Shown here one piece after another: positions 8,352 through 17,529 of a stretch of DNA of 64,000 nucleotides. Position numbers and translations under genes: made by a program. Numbering within the stretch: position 1 is the first letter of the stretch; each line of letters starts with the position of its first letter. Source of the stretch: Croceicoccus marinus (GTDB lineage: Bacteria > Pseudomonadota > Alphaproteobacteria > Sphingomonadales > Sphingomonadaceae); the NCBI RefSeq assembly GCF_001661675.2, contig NZ_CP019603.1, positions 434,001 to 498,000 of the forward strand, read 5' to 3'. The notes under the pieces are model-generated. The model saw nothing but the letters and a program-made list of their open reading frames with translations, made no database searches and was not told the DNA's origin.

Positions 8352-9737
8352 TCATTCGATCCGCGAAAGCGGGCCGGGGCGCGGCAGTGTGATGGCCACG
8401 CTGGTCCAGTCGCCGCTGCTGACGATGTCGAGCTCGCCCTCGTGACGGCCGACGATGGCGGCGACCAAAGTCAGCCCCAGCCCGTGCCCCGGCAACCCGA
8501 TCGCGCCCGATCCGCGGAAGAAGCGCTCGCTCAGCCGCTCGGCCTCGCCCTGGCGCAGCGGCGGGCCGTCATTGCCGACGGCGATCCGCACGCGGTCGCC
8601 CAGATCGGTCAGCGACACGCGGATCGCGCCGTCCGCCCGCCCATATTTGACGGCATTGTCCAGCAGATTGCCGATCGCCTGGAACAGCAGGTCGCGGTCG
8701 CCTTCCAGAACCGCCCGGCTCGGCCCCTCGGCCGACAGGGCGATCCCGCGCTGCGCGGCGGCGGGTTCGTAAAGCTCGACCGCGTCGCGCATGATCGCGG
8801 CCAGGTCGATCCCGGCGAAACCGATGTCGTGGCGATGCTCCTCGATCCGGCCGATCCGCAGCAGCGCGTCGAAGATCGCCTGCAGCCGCGCCATTTCGCG
8901 CAAGGCGGCGTCCAGCACCTGCATCCGGGTCCGCTCTCCCGCGTGGACCTGCACCGCTTGCTCAAGCTGCGCCTGCACGCGCGACAAGGGCGTGCGCAGC
9001 TCGTGCGCCAGATTGTCCGACACGCGCCTGACCGACTGGAACAGCGCTTCGTTGCGCTCCAGCATCAGGTTCAGCGTCTCGCTCAGCCGGTCGAAGTCGT
9101 CGCCGCTGCCGTGCACCGGCACGCGTTCGCCCAGCCGCCCGGTCATCACCTTGCGCGCGGTGACGGAAATCGCCTCGATCCGCAGGCCGATGGCGCGGCT
9201 CATCAGATAGCCCCCCGCCACCGCCAGCAGCAGGACCAGCACGATCAGCACGGGAAACGCCGCCCGCGCCGCCTGCTCGCGCTCCTCGAAACGCTCGGCA
9301 TTGCGGCCCACGATCAGCCTTGTGCCATCGGCAAAGATGCGTTCGCGCGACAGCGCGCTGAAATCGATCTCGCCCCCTTCCAGGCTGACATCGGCCTCGA
9401 TCGCGTAAAAGCCGTCGCGCGAGGTGCTGGGCCAGCTTGTCAGATTGCTGGTGACGACCCGGCCGTCCGGCGCGATCAGCGCATGGAACGCGCGCTCCGC
9501 CGTGCGCGAGCGGCGCGCCCGCTGCTCCAGCCTTTGCGCCAGCGCGTCGCGGCCTCCGGCTTCGTGAACCTGCGCCAGCGCGGCAAGCTCGCCGTCTACC
9601 TGCGTGCGGATCGCAGCCAGCGGGCGCGCGACCGCCAGCCAGTAATAGGCCGCGAACAGCAGCACCAGCGACGCGCAGAACAGCCCCGCATAGGTCAGCG
9701 CCAGCCGGAAGGAGAGCGACTTGACGATCCGTTCCAT
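8352..9737 (-). CDS. Two-component sensor histidine kinase
   Basis: A 461-residue membrane kinase. Transmembrane helices lie at about residues 13-36 and 161-180 and bracket a periplasmic domain of ~120 residues. A HAMP linker follows (SRAIGLRIEAISVTARKVMT). The dimerisation/phosphorylation helix has DNLAHELRTPLSRV with the phospho-acceptor His245. The N-box is GNLLDNAVKYG, and a glycine-rich ATP lid (GHGLGLTLV) follows. It lies immediately downstream of its response regulator (13 bp), so the two form one operon. The signal is unknown. The compact sensor domain and EnvZ/QseC-like layout suggest envelope or metal sensing rather than catabolite sensing. Confidence 0.93.
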   Translation of the reverse strand: MERIVKSLSFRLALTYAGLFCASLVLLFAAYYWLAVARPLAAIRTQVDGELAALAQVHEAGGRDALAQRLEQRARRSRTAERAFHALIAPDGRVVTSNLTSWPSTSRDGFYAIEADVSLEGGEIDFSALSRERIFADGTRLIVGRNAERFEEREQAARAAFPVLIVLVLLLAVAGGYLMSRAIGLRIEAISVTARKVMTGRLGERVPVHGSGDDFDRLSETLNLMLERNEALFQSVRRVSDNLAHELRTPLSRVQAQLEQAVQVHAGERTRMQVLDAALREMARLQAIFDALLRIGRIEEHRHDIGFAGIDLAAIMRDAVELYEPAAAQRGIALSAEGPSRAVLEGDRDLLFQAIGNLLDNAVKYGRADGAIRVSLTDLGDRVRIAVGNDGPPLRQGEAERLSERFFRGSGAIGLPGHGLGLTLVAAIVGRHEGELDIVSSGDWTSVAITLPRPGPLSRIE

Positions 9738-9750
9738 CAGACCGCTTTCC

Positions 9751-10425
9751 TCACGACCCGATCATATAGCCCGCGCCGCGCACCGTGCGGATCAGCGGGG
9801 CGTGCCCGCCCTCGTCCAGCTTCTGGCGCAGATTGCTGATATGCTGGTCGATGATGTTGGTCTGCGGGTCGAAATTATAGTCCCACACCCGCTCAAGCAG
9901 CATCGACCGGGTGACCACGCGGCCCGCATTGCGCACCAGCTCGATCAATATGCCGAATTCGCGGGTGGTCAGATCGATGCGTTTTCCGGCGCGGCGCACG
10001 GTGCGGGCCAGCGGATCTATCTCGAGATCCGCGAACAGGATCGGGCCGGACGGTTCGGGCTGGGGCGACTTGCGGCGGGCAAGCACTTCCACCCGCGCCA
10101 GCAGTTCGGACAGGGCGAAGGGCTTGGGCAAATAATCGTCGGCGCCTGCGCGCAGCCCCTTCACCCGCTCGTCCACGTCGCCCAGCGCGCTGACGATCAG
10201 CACCGGCGTCTCGTCATCGGTGGCGCGCAGCGCGGCCAGGATCTTCATCCCGTCGACATTGGGCAGCATGCGGTCGAGGATGATGACGTCATAGCTCTCG
10301 CAGCTGGCCTGCAGCAGGCCCTGCCGTCCGTCGGCGTGGCAGGTCACCACATGGCCCGCCTGGCGAAGCCCGGACGCGACATGCGCCGACAGCGCCTCGT
10401 CATCCTCTATCAGCAAGATCTGCAT
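9751..10425 (-). CDS. OmpR-family response regulator
   Basis: A 224-residue regulator. The receiver domain at residues 1-115 has the acidic pair ED at 7-8, the phosphorylated Asp51 in VIILDRMLPNVDGM, and Lys101 in DDYLPKPFAL. The C-terminal winged helix (about 130-222) carries the signature LTTREFGILIELVRNAGRVV and ends VRGAGYMIG. It controls genes with the adjacent kinase, which follows after 13 bp. The ATG was chosen because the receiver fold begins at MQILLIEDDE; the long upstream open frame has no recognisable homology. Only a weak ribosome site is seen. Confidence 0.93.
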   Translation of the reverse strand: MQILLIEDDEALSAHVASGLRQAGHVVTCHADGRQGLLQASCESYDVIILDRMLPNVDGMKILAALRATDDETPVLIVSALGDVDERVKGLRAGADDYLPKPFALSELLARVEVLARRKSPQPEPSGPILFADLEIDPLARTVRRAGKRIDLTTREFGILIELVRNAGRVVTRSMLLERVWDYNFDPQTNIIDQHISNLRQKLDEGGHAPLIRTVRGAGYMIGS

Positions 10426-10660
10426 GCGCTTTTCGGTATCCAGCCGGGGCAGGGGCCGCGACGTTACCGGCTGATCCCCCTGCGGTCGAGTTCGGGAATG
10501 GTTCGACGCGGGAATCGGGCACCCGGCAGCGAACATGGGCAAAATCACATCTTGCTTCCATGCGCCGCCCACGGCTGCGCGCAACATCCATTGGCGTGAG
10601 CACATCCCCGACGCCCCCTGCACCCGCGCCCCCTTCACCCGCGACCCGCGCCCCGAAGCC

Positions 10661-11863
10661 ATGACTCCGATCCTGCATGTCCCGGCAATCGGCGGCCAGC
10701 ACCAGTTCGCGCATTTCCTGCCCGTCGCCTTCGAACTGGCGGCGAGCGGTACCTGCGATGTGCGGATCTTCGTACCCTCCCCCGCCGACGCGCACGCGGT
10801 AAGGGCGCTGGCGGCCCGGCTGGGCATGGCGGCGCCCGACATCACGGTGATGGACATGCCGCGCGCCGCCCGCGCGTCGCTGCCTTTCGCGCTGCGCAAG
10901 ATCGCGCAGCTGCTGGCATGGGCGCCCCGCATCCGCCAGGCCGATGCGATCCTGTGCGCCGAACGGACCAGCACGATCCTGAAGCGCCTGCCGGGCCGCT
11001 GCCCGCCGCTGATCCACATCCCCCATGGCGCGGGCGACCGCGCAGTGGGGTTCGAGGATCGCTTCCGCTTCTTCGACCGGGTGATCGTGTCGGGCGCGAA
11101 GGACCGCGACCGGCTGATCCGCGAAGGCTGTGTCGCGGCGGATCGCTGCAGCGTCGGCGGCCCGGTCAAGCTGGCGGCCCTGCTGCGGCCAGGGGCCGAA
11201 AGGCCGCGCCCGCTGTCGGGCGTGCGGCCGGTGATCCTTTATAATCCGCATTTCCATCGCCGGATGGGCACTGGCCCGTTGATCGCGCGGCAGCTGGCGG
11301 AAACGATCCGCGCCGGCGACCGGTACGATTTGATCATCGCACCCCATGTCCGGTTGGCGCAGGGGCTGGGCCGCGCCGCGCGCGCCGAATGGGAAGCGCT
11401 GGCGGTGCCGGGCCGCGTGATGGTCGACCTCGGTTCCGAACGGTCGAGCGACATGAGCTATACGCTGGCCGCCGACCTCTATGTCGGCGACGTCAGCAGC
11501 CAGGTCTATGAATATCTGGTCCGCCCCCGTCCCTGCCTGTTCGTGAACGGGCACGGCGCGCAGTGGCGCGGCAATCCCGACTACGCGATGTGGCGCTTCG
11601 GCCCGGTGATAGAGCCGGGCGCGGATCTTGCCGCCGCCATCGACCATGCCTTCGCCAGCTGGACCGATTTCCGCGAGGCGCAGATGGCGCAGACGCAGGC
11701 CGCCTTCGACGGGATCGGCTGGGACGCGGCGGGCCATGCGCGCTTCCACGGCGCCGACCCGGTGCAGCGCGCCGCCGCCATCGTCACGCGCGAACTGGCG
11801 CAGGGCAGCGTGCCAGCCTGGGTGCCCGCGGGCGGGGAAACGCTGGCACCGGTGAGCGGCTGA
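10661..11863 (+). CDS. Putative glycosyltransferase / CDP-glycerol transferase-like protein
   Basis: A 400-residue protein that I can only place broadly. It reads like a GT-B-fold protein related to CDP-glycerol glycerophosphotransferases or UDP-sugar epimerases. The N-terminal HVPAIGGQHQFAHFLPVAFE resembles a Rossmann start. IHIPHGAGDR and VILYNPHFHRRMGTGP resemble nucleotide-sugar-site loops, and DLYVGDVSSQVYEYL matches the 'D-SS--YE' element of the glycerophosphotransferase family. No membrane segment is seen. The start is uncertain: an in-frame ATG exists 126 bp upstream, but the extra residues lack conservation-like character. It faces away from the two-component genes and ends 22 bp from the convergent thiolase. 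Confidence 0.55.
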   Translation: MTPILHVPAIGGQHQFAHFLPVAFELAASGTCDVRIFVPSPADAHAVRALAARLGMAAPDITVMDMPRAARASLPFALRKIAQLLAWAPRIRQADAILCAERTSTILKRLPGRCPPLIHIPHGAGDRAVGFEDRFRFFDRVIVSGAKDRDRLIREGCVAADRCSVGGPVKLAALLRPGAERPRPLSGVRPVILYNPHFHRRMGTGPLIARQLAETIRAGDRYDLIIAPHVRLAQGLGRAARAEWEALAVPGRVMVDLGSERSSDMSYTLAADLYVGDVSSQVYEYLVRPRPCLFVNGHGAQWRGNPDYAMWRFGPVIEPGADLAAAIDHAFASWTDFREAQMAQTQAAFDGIGWDAAGHARFHGADPVQRAAAIVTRELAQGSVPAWVPAGGETLAPVSG

Positions 11864-11885
11864 GCCGGTCGCTCGCGCTAGCGGC

Positions 11886-13067
11886 TTACATCCGCTCCAG
11901 CGCGATCGCGGTTGCCTCGCCGCCGCCGATGCAGATGGCGGCGATGCCGCGCTTGAGGTCGCGCGTTTCCAGCGCGCCCAGCAGCGTCGCCATAATGCGC
12001 GCGCCCGATGCGCCGATCGGATGGCCCAGCGCGCAGGCCCCGCCGTTGACGTTGAGCTTTTCGCGGTCGATGCCCAGCTCCTTCTCGGCGATCAGCGCGA
12101 CGACGGCAAAAGCCTCGTTCACCTCGAACAGATCGACATCGTCCATGGTCCAGCCGATGCGCTCCATCAGATTGCGCGTGGCATGCACTGGCGCGCTGGT
12201 GAACTTCGCGGGCTCATGCGCGAATGACGCATGGCCGACCACCTTCGCCACCGGCGTCATGCCCAGCCTCTCGGCCGTGCTGGCGCGGCACATCACCAGC
12301 GCCGCCGCCCCGTCCGAGATCGAGGAGCTGTTCGCCGCCGTCACCGTGCCATCGGGCACGAAGGCAGGGCGCAGCGTCGGGATCTTGTCGGCATTGGCCT
12401 TGCCCGGCTGCTCGTCCTCGCTCACCGTGTGGACACCCTTGCGGGTCTTTACCTCGACCGGCGTGATCTCGCGGTCGAAGGCGCCGGTTTCCTGCGCCTT
12501 CTTGGCCAGTGTCAGCGACCGGATCGCGTAATCGTCCTGCGCCTCGCGCGTGAACTGGTATTCGGTGGCCGCGCGGTCGGCGAACACGCCCATCAGCGTG
12601 CCTTCTTCATAGGCATCTTCCAGCCCGTCGAGGAACATCGAATCATTGACCGTGTCATGACCAAGCCGCGCACCGCCGCGATGCTTGGGCAGCAGGTAGG
12701 GCGCGCCGGTCATGCTCTCCATGCCGCCCGCGACCACCACGTCGGCGCTGCCGCCCGCGATCGAATCATAGGCCATCATCGCGGCCTGCATGCCCGATCC
12801 GCACATCTTGTTGATGGTGGTCGATGGCACATGCTCGCCCAGCCCGGCATGGATCGCGGCCTGCCGCGCGGGCGCCTGCCCCAGCCCCGCAGGAAGCACG
12901 CAGCCCATGATCACCTGGTCGACGTCGCTGCCCTCGATTCCGGCACGCTCGATCGCGGCCTTGACCGCAGCGGCGCCAAGCTGGGTGGATTTCACATCGG
13001 CAAACGCGCCCTGCAGGCCGCCCATGGGCGTGCGGGCATAGGATGCAATCACGATCGGATCGGTCAT
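11886..13067 (-). CDS. Acetyl-CoA C-acyltransferase (thiolase)
   Basis: A 393-residue thiolase of normal length. All active-site elements are visible: nucleophile Cys89 in INKMCGSGMQ, the NEAFAVV segment, GGACALGHPIGASGAR with its histidine, and the second cysteine in AAICIGGGEATA. It cleaves 3-oxoacyl-CoA with CoA, or condenses acetyl-CoA in the reverse direction. The N-terminus (DPIVIASYARTPMGGLQGAF) is that of the degradative/acetoacetyl-CoA type. It is transcribed divergently from a TetR gene across an 81-bp AT-rich gap, so that regulator probably controls it. Confidence 0.93.
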   Translation of the reverse strand: MTDPIVIASYARTPMGGLQGAFADVKSTQLGAAAVKAAIERAGIEGSDVDQVIMGCVLPAGLGQAPARQAAIHAGLGEHVPSTTINKMCGSGMQAAMMAYDSIAGGSADVVVAGGMESMTGAPYLLPKHRGGARLGHDTVNDSMFLDGLEDAYEEGTLMGVFADRAATEYQFTREAQDDYAIRSLTLAKKAQETGAFDREITPVEVKTRKGVHTVSEDEQPGKANADKIPTLRPAFVPDGTVTAANSSSISDGAAALVMCRASTAERLGMTPVAKVVGHASFAHEPAKFTSAPVHATRNLMERIGWTMDDVDLFEVNEAFAVVALIAEKELGIDREKLNVNGGACALGHPIGASGARIMATLLGALETRDLKRGIAAICIGGGEATAIALERM

Positions 13068-13148
13068 GGCGGGGTCTTTCTTATTACGCTTGAGAATATA
13101 GATTACTTGCTAGTATAACGACTTGCGGAGCAACGGTCAGGAGCACGC
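13068..13148. promoter_or_regulatory. Divergent promoter between thiolase and TetR genes
   Basis: This 81-bp gap is much richer in A+T than the flanks. It contains an imperfect dyad around TAGATTACTTGCTAGTATA (outer TA..TA and inner TA pairs match) and a TATAAC-like hexamer. TetR regulators usually bind such a site in the shared promoter and control both their own gene and the divergent one. The role is inferred from position. The sequence is unlike the 14-bp palindrome repeated elsewhere in the window. Confidence 0.45.
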
Positions 13149-13784
13149 ATGGCGCAAACCCCCTCTCCCTTCAGAACCGCCGAACAGCGCAGCCGCGACC
13201 GGCAGGCCAAGAAGCTGGCGCTGATGGAAGCGGCGGTACGCATGTTCAACACGCGCGGATTTCACGCGACCTCGCTCGACGACGTGGCGGCCTCGCTGGG
13301 CGTGACCAAGCCGACGGTCTACCACTATCTCGGCAACAAGGAGAGCGTGCTGCTCGAATGCCTGCGCTTCGGGCTGAAGCAATTGCTGGATGCCGCCACC
13401 GCCGCACGCGCCGAAAAAGGCATTGCGGCGGACCGGCTGCGCAGCTTCCTGATCGTCTTCGCGCAGGTGAACATGAGCGATTTCGGCCGCTGCGTCATCC
13501 GCACCCCCGATGAAGCGTTGAGCGAGGAAAGCCGCGAGGTCCTGCGCGGGCTGAAGCGCCAGATCCACGCCGAAATGCGCAGCCTGATCGCCGAGGGACA
13601 AGCCGACGGCTCGATCGCTTGCGGGGACCCCAACCTGCTCGCCTTCACCCTCGCGGGCGCGCTCAACTGGCCCGCGCGCTGGTTCGATGCCCACGCGTTC
13701 GGCGAAGGCGGCGGTCATTCGCCCGAGGAAACCGCGAGGAGACTGGTCGACAATCTCGCCGCGGGCTTCCTGCCCCGATCCTGA
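13149..13784 (+). CDS. TetR-family regulator
   Basis: A 211-residue TetR protein. The helix-turn-helix at about residues 28-70 reads [20 protein letters not shown] followed by [13 protein letters not shown], and a helical effector domain follows. It is divergent from a thiolase gene and probably represses it, as is common for acyl-CoA-responsive TetR proteins of fatty-acid oxidation. The C-terminal domain resembles the TetR_C group with a WPARWFDAH segment. It converges on etfA with a 40-bp gap. Confidence 0.9.
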   Translation: MAQTPSPFRTAEQRSRDRQAKKLALMEAAVRMFNTRGFHATSLDDVAASLGVTKPTVYHYLGNKESVLLECLRFGLKQLLDAATAARAEKGIAADRLRSFLIVFAQVNMSDFGRCVIRTPDEALSEESREVLRGLKRQIHAEMRSLIAEGQADGSIACGDPNLLAFTLAGALNWPARWFDAHAFGEGGGHSPEETARRLVDNLAAGFLPRS

Positions 13785-13824
13785 TCGGAACCGGGGCGGA
13801 GCGAATGGCGCGCCGCCCGTCACC

Positions 13825-14754
13825 TCACAGCTTTTCCGTCAGCTCGGGCACGGCCTTATACAAATCGGCGACGAGGCCGATGTCGGCGACCTGGAAGATG
13901 GGTGCGTCCTCGTCCTTGTTGATGGCGATGATGGTCTTGGAATCCTTCATGCCCGCCAGGTGCTGGATCGCGCCAGATATGCCGATGGCGATGTAGACTT
14001 CGGGCGCGACGATCTTGCCGGTCTGGCCGACCTGGTAGTCGTTGGGGACATAGCCTGCGTCGACCGCGGCGCGCGATGCGCCCACGCCCGCACCCAGTCT
14101 GTCGGCGAGCGGCATGATGATCTGCTCGAACGTCTCGCCGTCCTTCAGCGCGCGGCCGCCCGAGACGATGATCTTCGCGCTGGTCAGTTCCGGCCGCTCG
14201 CTCTCGGCCAGTTCGGCGGACACGAAGCTGGACTTTCCGGTGTCGCCCGTGGATGCAACAGCCTCGATTTCGGCGCTACCGCCCTCGGCCTCGGCCTTGT
14301 CGAAGGCGGTGCCGCGTACGGTGATGACGAGCTTGACATCCGTGCTCTCGACCGTGGCGATGGCGTTGCCGGCATAGATCGGGCGGGTGAAGCTCTTCTC
14401 GCCCTCCACCGACAGGATGTCGCTGATCTGCATGACATCGAGCAGCGCCGCCACGCGCGGCGCGATGTTCTTGCCGGTGGTGGTGGCGGGGAACAGCACC
14501 GCGTCGTGGTGATCCATTAGCCCCTTGATCAGCGGCGCGACATTCTCGGCCAGCTGGTGTTCGTAGGCCGTGTCATCCGCGACATGGACCTTGCCCACGC
14601 CCGCGATCTTGCTTGCGGCTTCGGCGACCGCGCTGCAGCCCGCGCCCGCGACCAGCAGGTGCACCTCGCCCAGCTTCGATGCCGCCGTTACGGTTGCCAG
14701 CGTCGCATCGCCCAGATGCGCATTGTCGTGATCGACATAAACAAGCGTCTTCAT
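13825..14754 (-). CDS. etfA: Electron transfer flavoprotein, alpha subunit
   Basis: A 309-residue ETF alpha subunit. The C-terminal FAD-binding domain is clear: [60 protein letters not shown] and the ending [20 protein letters not shown]. The heterodimer collects electrons from acyl-CoA dehydrogenases and passes them to ETF-quinone oxidoreductase in the membrane. It starts 2 bp after the end of etfB, so the two form a tight operon. The quinone oxidoreductase gene is not in this window. Confidence 0.97.
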   Translation of the reverse strand: MKTLVYVDHDNAHLGDATLATVTAASKLGEVHLLVAGAGCSAVAEAASKIAGVGKVHVADDTAYEHQLAENVAPLIKGLMDHHDAVLFPATTTGKNIAPRVAALLDVMQISDILSVEGEKSFTRPIYAGNAIATVESTDVKLVITVRGTAFDKAEAEGGSAEIEAVASTGDTGKSSFVSAELAESERPELTSAKIIVSGGRALKDGETFEQIIMPLADRLGAGVGASRAAVDAGYVPNDYQVGQTGKIVAPEVYIAIGISGAIQHLAGMKDSKTIIAINKDEDAPIFQVADIGLVADLYKAVPELTEKL

Positions 14755-14756
14755 GA

Positions 14757-15503
14757 TCAGGCGACTCCCATTGCTTTGAGTTTTGCGACGAGTTCATCGA
14801 CATCGGCGACCTTCACGCCTGCCTGCCGGACCGGCGGTTCGGACACCTTCAGCGTCTTCAGGCGAGGCGCGATGTCGACGCCGTAATCGGCCGGCGTCTT
14901 GGTCTCCAAGGGCTTCTTCTTCGCCTTCATGATGTTGGGCAGCGACGCATAGCGCGGCTCGTTCAGGCGCAGGTCCGTCGTGATGATCGCGGGCGTCGAC
15001 AGGCGCACCGTCTCAAGCCCGCCGTCGACTTCGCGCGTCACCTTCACGTGATCGCCGTCCATCTCGACCTTCGATGCGAACGTGCCCTGCGGCAGTTCCA
15101 TCAGCGCGGCCAGCATCTGGCCCGTCTGGTTGCTGTCGTCGTCGATCGCCTGCTTGCCCAGGATGATCAGGCCCGGTTCGACCTCGGCCGCGACGGCTTT
15201 GAGAATCTTGGCCACCGCAAGAGGCTCGACCTCCTCATCGGTCTCGACCAGCACCGCGCTGTCCGCGCCCATCGCCAGCGCCGTGCGCAGCGTTTCTGCC
15301 GCCTTCGCAGGCCCGATGCTCACCGCCACGATCTCGCTGACCGCGCCCGCTTCCTTCAACCGGATCGCTTCCTCCACCGCGATCTCGTCGAACGGGTTCA
15401 TGCTCATCTTCACATTCGCAAGATCGACACCAGAACCATCCGCCTTAACTCGCGGCTTCACATTGTAGTCGATCACCCGCTTTACCGGGACCAGGGCTTT
15501 CAT
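14757..15503 (-). CDS. etfB: Electron transfer flavoprotein, beta subunit
   Basis: A 248-residue ETF beta subunit, first gene of the etfBA pair. Landmarks are the start [14 protein letters not shown], the motif [19 protein letters not shown], the recognition-loop region with [20 protein letters not shown], and the C-terminal [16 protein letters not shown] that reaches toward partner dehydrogenases. It binds AMP and docks the acyl-CoA dehydrogenases. The window encodes three acyl-CoA dehydrogenases that need this carrier. About 200 bp of non-coding sequence upstream should hold the promoter. Confidence 0.97.
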   Translation of the reverse strand: MKALVPVKRVIDYNVKPRVKADGSGVDLANVKMSMNPFDEIAVEEAIRLKEAGAVSEIVAVSIGPAKAAETLRTALAMGADSAVLVETDEEVEPLAVAKILKAVAAEVEPGLIILGKQAIDDDSNQTGQMLAALMELPQGTFASKVEMDGDHVKVTREVDGGLETVRLSTPAIITTDLRLNEPRYASLPNIMKAKKKPLETKTPADYGVDIAPRLKTLKVSEPPVRQAGVKVADVDELVAKLKAMGVA

Positions 15504-15705
15504 GATTTGGCTTCCTTCTCGATAATGTCCGACCGCCCCCGCAAGATGCGGTTCGCGGTCAAGTCTTGTCCGTCATCTTCCTGCATTCGATCGGCAATTC
15601 CGCCCGGCTTTCGCAAGGGCCGACCGGGCGCGAAACAGGTGTCGCTGGCTGCAACACTCCAATCCGGCGCGCCCGATCCTGTTCCGCGCGGAATGCTGCG
15701 CCGGA

Positions 15706-16467
15706 TCACTTGGGCGCCATCCTGATCGCACCGTCAAGGCGGATCGTCTCGCCGTTCAGCATCGGGTTGGCGACAATCGATTCGACAAGCTGCGCATATT
15801 CGTCGGGCTTGCCGAGACGGCTGGGGAACGGCGCCTGCTTGCCCAGCGATTCCTGCACTTCGGGCGAAAAGGATTCCATCATCGGCGTCAGGAACAGCCC
15901 CGGCGCGATGGCCATCACGCGGATGCCATGGCGCGCCATCTCGCGCGCGATGGGCAGCGTCATGCCGACTACCCCGGCCTTCGACGCGGCATAGCCCGCC
16001 TGCCCGATCTGCCCTTCATAGGCCGCGACGCTGGCAGTGCTGATCGCCACGCCGCGCTCCTCGCCGATTGGGTCGGCATCGATGATCCGCGCGGCGAATT
16101 TCGACAGCACGTTATAGCTGCCGATCAGATTGATGTTCACGATCCGCGCGAAATCGGCGAGCGGAGCCGGATTGCCGTCGCGGTCCACCATCTTCCGGGG
16201 CGGAGCGATCCCCGCGCAATTGACGAGGATGCGGGCCTTGCCGTTCGCCGCCTCGGCTTCCTCGACCGCCCTGGCCACGCCGTCCTCGTCGGTGACGTCG
16301 ACCTTGGCGAACCGCCCGCCGATTTTCGCGGCATGCGCCTCGCCCTTGTCGGTGTCGAGGTCGAAGATGGTCACCTTGCCGCCCAGCCCGGCGAGATGCG
16401 CGGCGGTTGCGCCGCCCAGTCCCGACGCGCCGCCGGTGACGATGGCTGCCAGCCCTTCCACTTTCAT
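15706..16467 (-). CDS. SDR, 3-hydroxyacyl-CoA dehydrogenase type 2 (HSD10)-like
   Basis: A 253-residue short-chain dehydrogenase. It has the NAD motif TGGASGLGG, aspartate FDLD for NAD preference, NCAG, and the catalytic Ser-Tyr-Lys set in STASVAAYEGQIGQAGYAAS followed by KAGV. The segment AREMARHGIRVMAIAPGLF and TPMMESF closely resembles 17beta-HSD10/3-hydroxy-2-methylbutyryl-CoA dehydrogenases, which oxidise 3-hydroxyacyl-CoA including branched chains. It is divergent from the CoA-ester lyase gene across a 172-bp region with repeats. The start follows a GAAGGATCGAGGAC-type ribosome site. Confidence 0.88.
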   Translation of the reverse strand: MKVEGLAAIVTGGASGLGGATAAHLAGLGGKVTIFDLDTDKGEAHAAKIGGRFAKVDVTDEDGVARAVEEAEAANGKARILVNCAGIAPPRKMVDRDGNPAPLADFARIVNINLIGSYNVLSKFAARIIDADPIGEERGVAISTASVAAYEGQIGQAGYAASKAGVVGMTLPIAREMARHGIRVMAIAPGLFLTPMMESFSPEVQESLGKQAPFPSRLGKPDEYAQLVESIVANPMLNGETIRLDGAIRMAPK

Positions 16468-16639
16468 GTCCTCGATCCTTCGTTCTGCTTTTATGCGCCC
16501 GTATAGGCGCCAGTATGTATACCCGCCAGTAGATAATAGCCCAGCCCGTATGCTGTCAACGTGGCTTGATCCCCCGCGCAGCACCTGTAAGCCCGGCCGG
16601 ATCGACTGCCACCGGCGCAGGACAAGCGAGAGAGGTTCC
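16468..16639. promoter_or_regulatory. Divergent promoter region with direct repeats
   Basis: This intergenic stretch separates the HSD10-like SDR gene from the CoA-ester lyase gene. It carries two copies of CGCCAGTA (16508-16515 and 16524-16531) spaced by exactly 16 bp, about one and a half helical turns, with GTATAC between them. This arrangement is plausible for a regulator site. No dedicated regulator gene is adjacent. Confidence 0.35.
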
Positions 16640-17521
16640 ATGACCGAGACCATCCCGATGCGATCATGGCTGTTCGCCCCGGGCGACAGCGAGCGCAAGA
16701 TGCTGAAATGCGCCGAAAGCGATGCGGACATTGCGCTGTTCGACCTTGAGGATGCGGTCACCGTGGACCGCAAGCCCGACGCGCGCTCGATGGTCCGCGA
16801 TCTGCTGCATTCGCGCGATTCCGGGCGCGAACGGCTGTGGGTGCGGATCAACCCGGTCGACGGCCCATTCGCGGTGGACGACCTTGCCGCGGTGATGCCC
16901 GGCAGGCCCGGCGGCATCATGCTGCCCAAGTCGCGCGGACGCCGCGATGTCGAACTGCTGGACCATTACCTTACCGCGCTGGAAGCGGCGAACGGGATCG
17001 CACAGGGATCGACGAAAGTCATCGCGCTCGTCACCGAAGCGGCAGAGGCGATGTTCACCACCGGCGATTACGCGGGCGCGCCGCGACTGGCCGCCATGAC
17101 CTGGGGCGCGGAGGATCTGGCCGATGCGCTGGGCGCCAGCAACAACCGCGACGCCAGCGGCGACTATGATTTCACCTACAGGCTGGCGCGCAGCCTGTGC
17201 CTGATCGGCGCGGCCAGCGCGGGCGTACTGCCGATCGAGACGATCCACGGCGATTTCCGCGACATCGACGGACTGCGCGCCCGCGCCGACATGGTCCGCG
17301 CGCAAGGCTATCGCGGCATGCTGGCGATCCACCCGGCGCAGGTCGCGGTCATCAACGAGGCGTTCACCCCCAGCGAGAAGGAAATCGCCGCCGCGCAGGA
17401 GATCGTCGACCTGTTCGCCGCCAATCCCGGCGTGGGGGCAATCGGCTACAAGGGGGGCATGCTCGACCGCCCCTATCTCGCGCGGGCCGAAACGGTGCTG
17501 CGACTGGCGGGGCGTAGCTAG
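16640..17521 (+). CDS. HpcH/HpaI-family CoA-ester lyase (citramalyl/malyl-CoA lyase-like)
   Basis: A 293-residue member of the citrate-lyase-beta/CoA-ester-lyase group. It opens RSWLFAPGDSERKMLKCAES, has FDLEDAV (Mg-binding acids) near residue 34-40 and the arginine segment RLWVRINPVDGPF. It continues with VTEAAEAMF, TWGAEDLADALGA and a C-terminal GMLAIHPAQVAVINEAF. Such enzymes split (S)-citramalyl-CoA to acetyl-CoA and pyruvate, or malyl-CoA to acetyl-CoA and glyoxylate. A MaoC protein of the itaconyl/mesaconyl-CoA hydratase type and a glycerate kinase are next to it, which fits either route. The ATG follows GAGAGGTT. Confidence 0.85.
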   Translation: MTETIPMRSWLFAPGDSERKMLKCAESDADIALFDLEDAVTVDRKPDARSMVRDLLHSRDSGRERLWVRINPVDGPFAVDDLAAVMPGRPGGIMLPKSRGRRDVELLDHYLTALEAANGIAQGSTKVIALVTEAAEAMFTTGDYAGAPRLAAMTWGAEDLADALGASNNRDASGDYDFTYRLARSLCLIGAASAGVLPIETIHGDFRDIDGLRARADMVRAQGYRGMLAIHPAQVAVINEAFTPSEKEIAAAQEIVDLFAANPGVGAIGYKGGMLDRPYLARAETVLRLAGRS

Positions 17522-17529
17522 GGCCGCCA

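Noticed and set aside
8290..9839. Long plus-strand frame opposite the histidine kinase
   Set aside because: The minus strand encodes all kinase motifs in order; the plus frame is its shadow.
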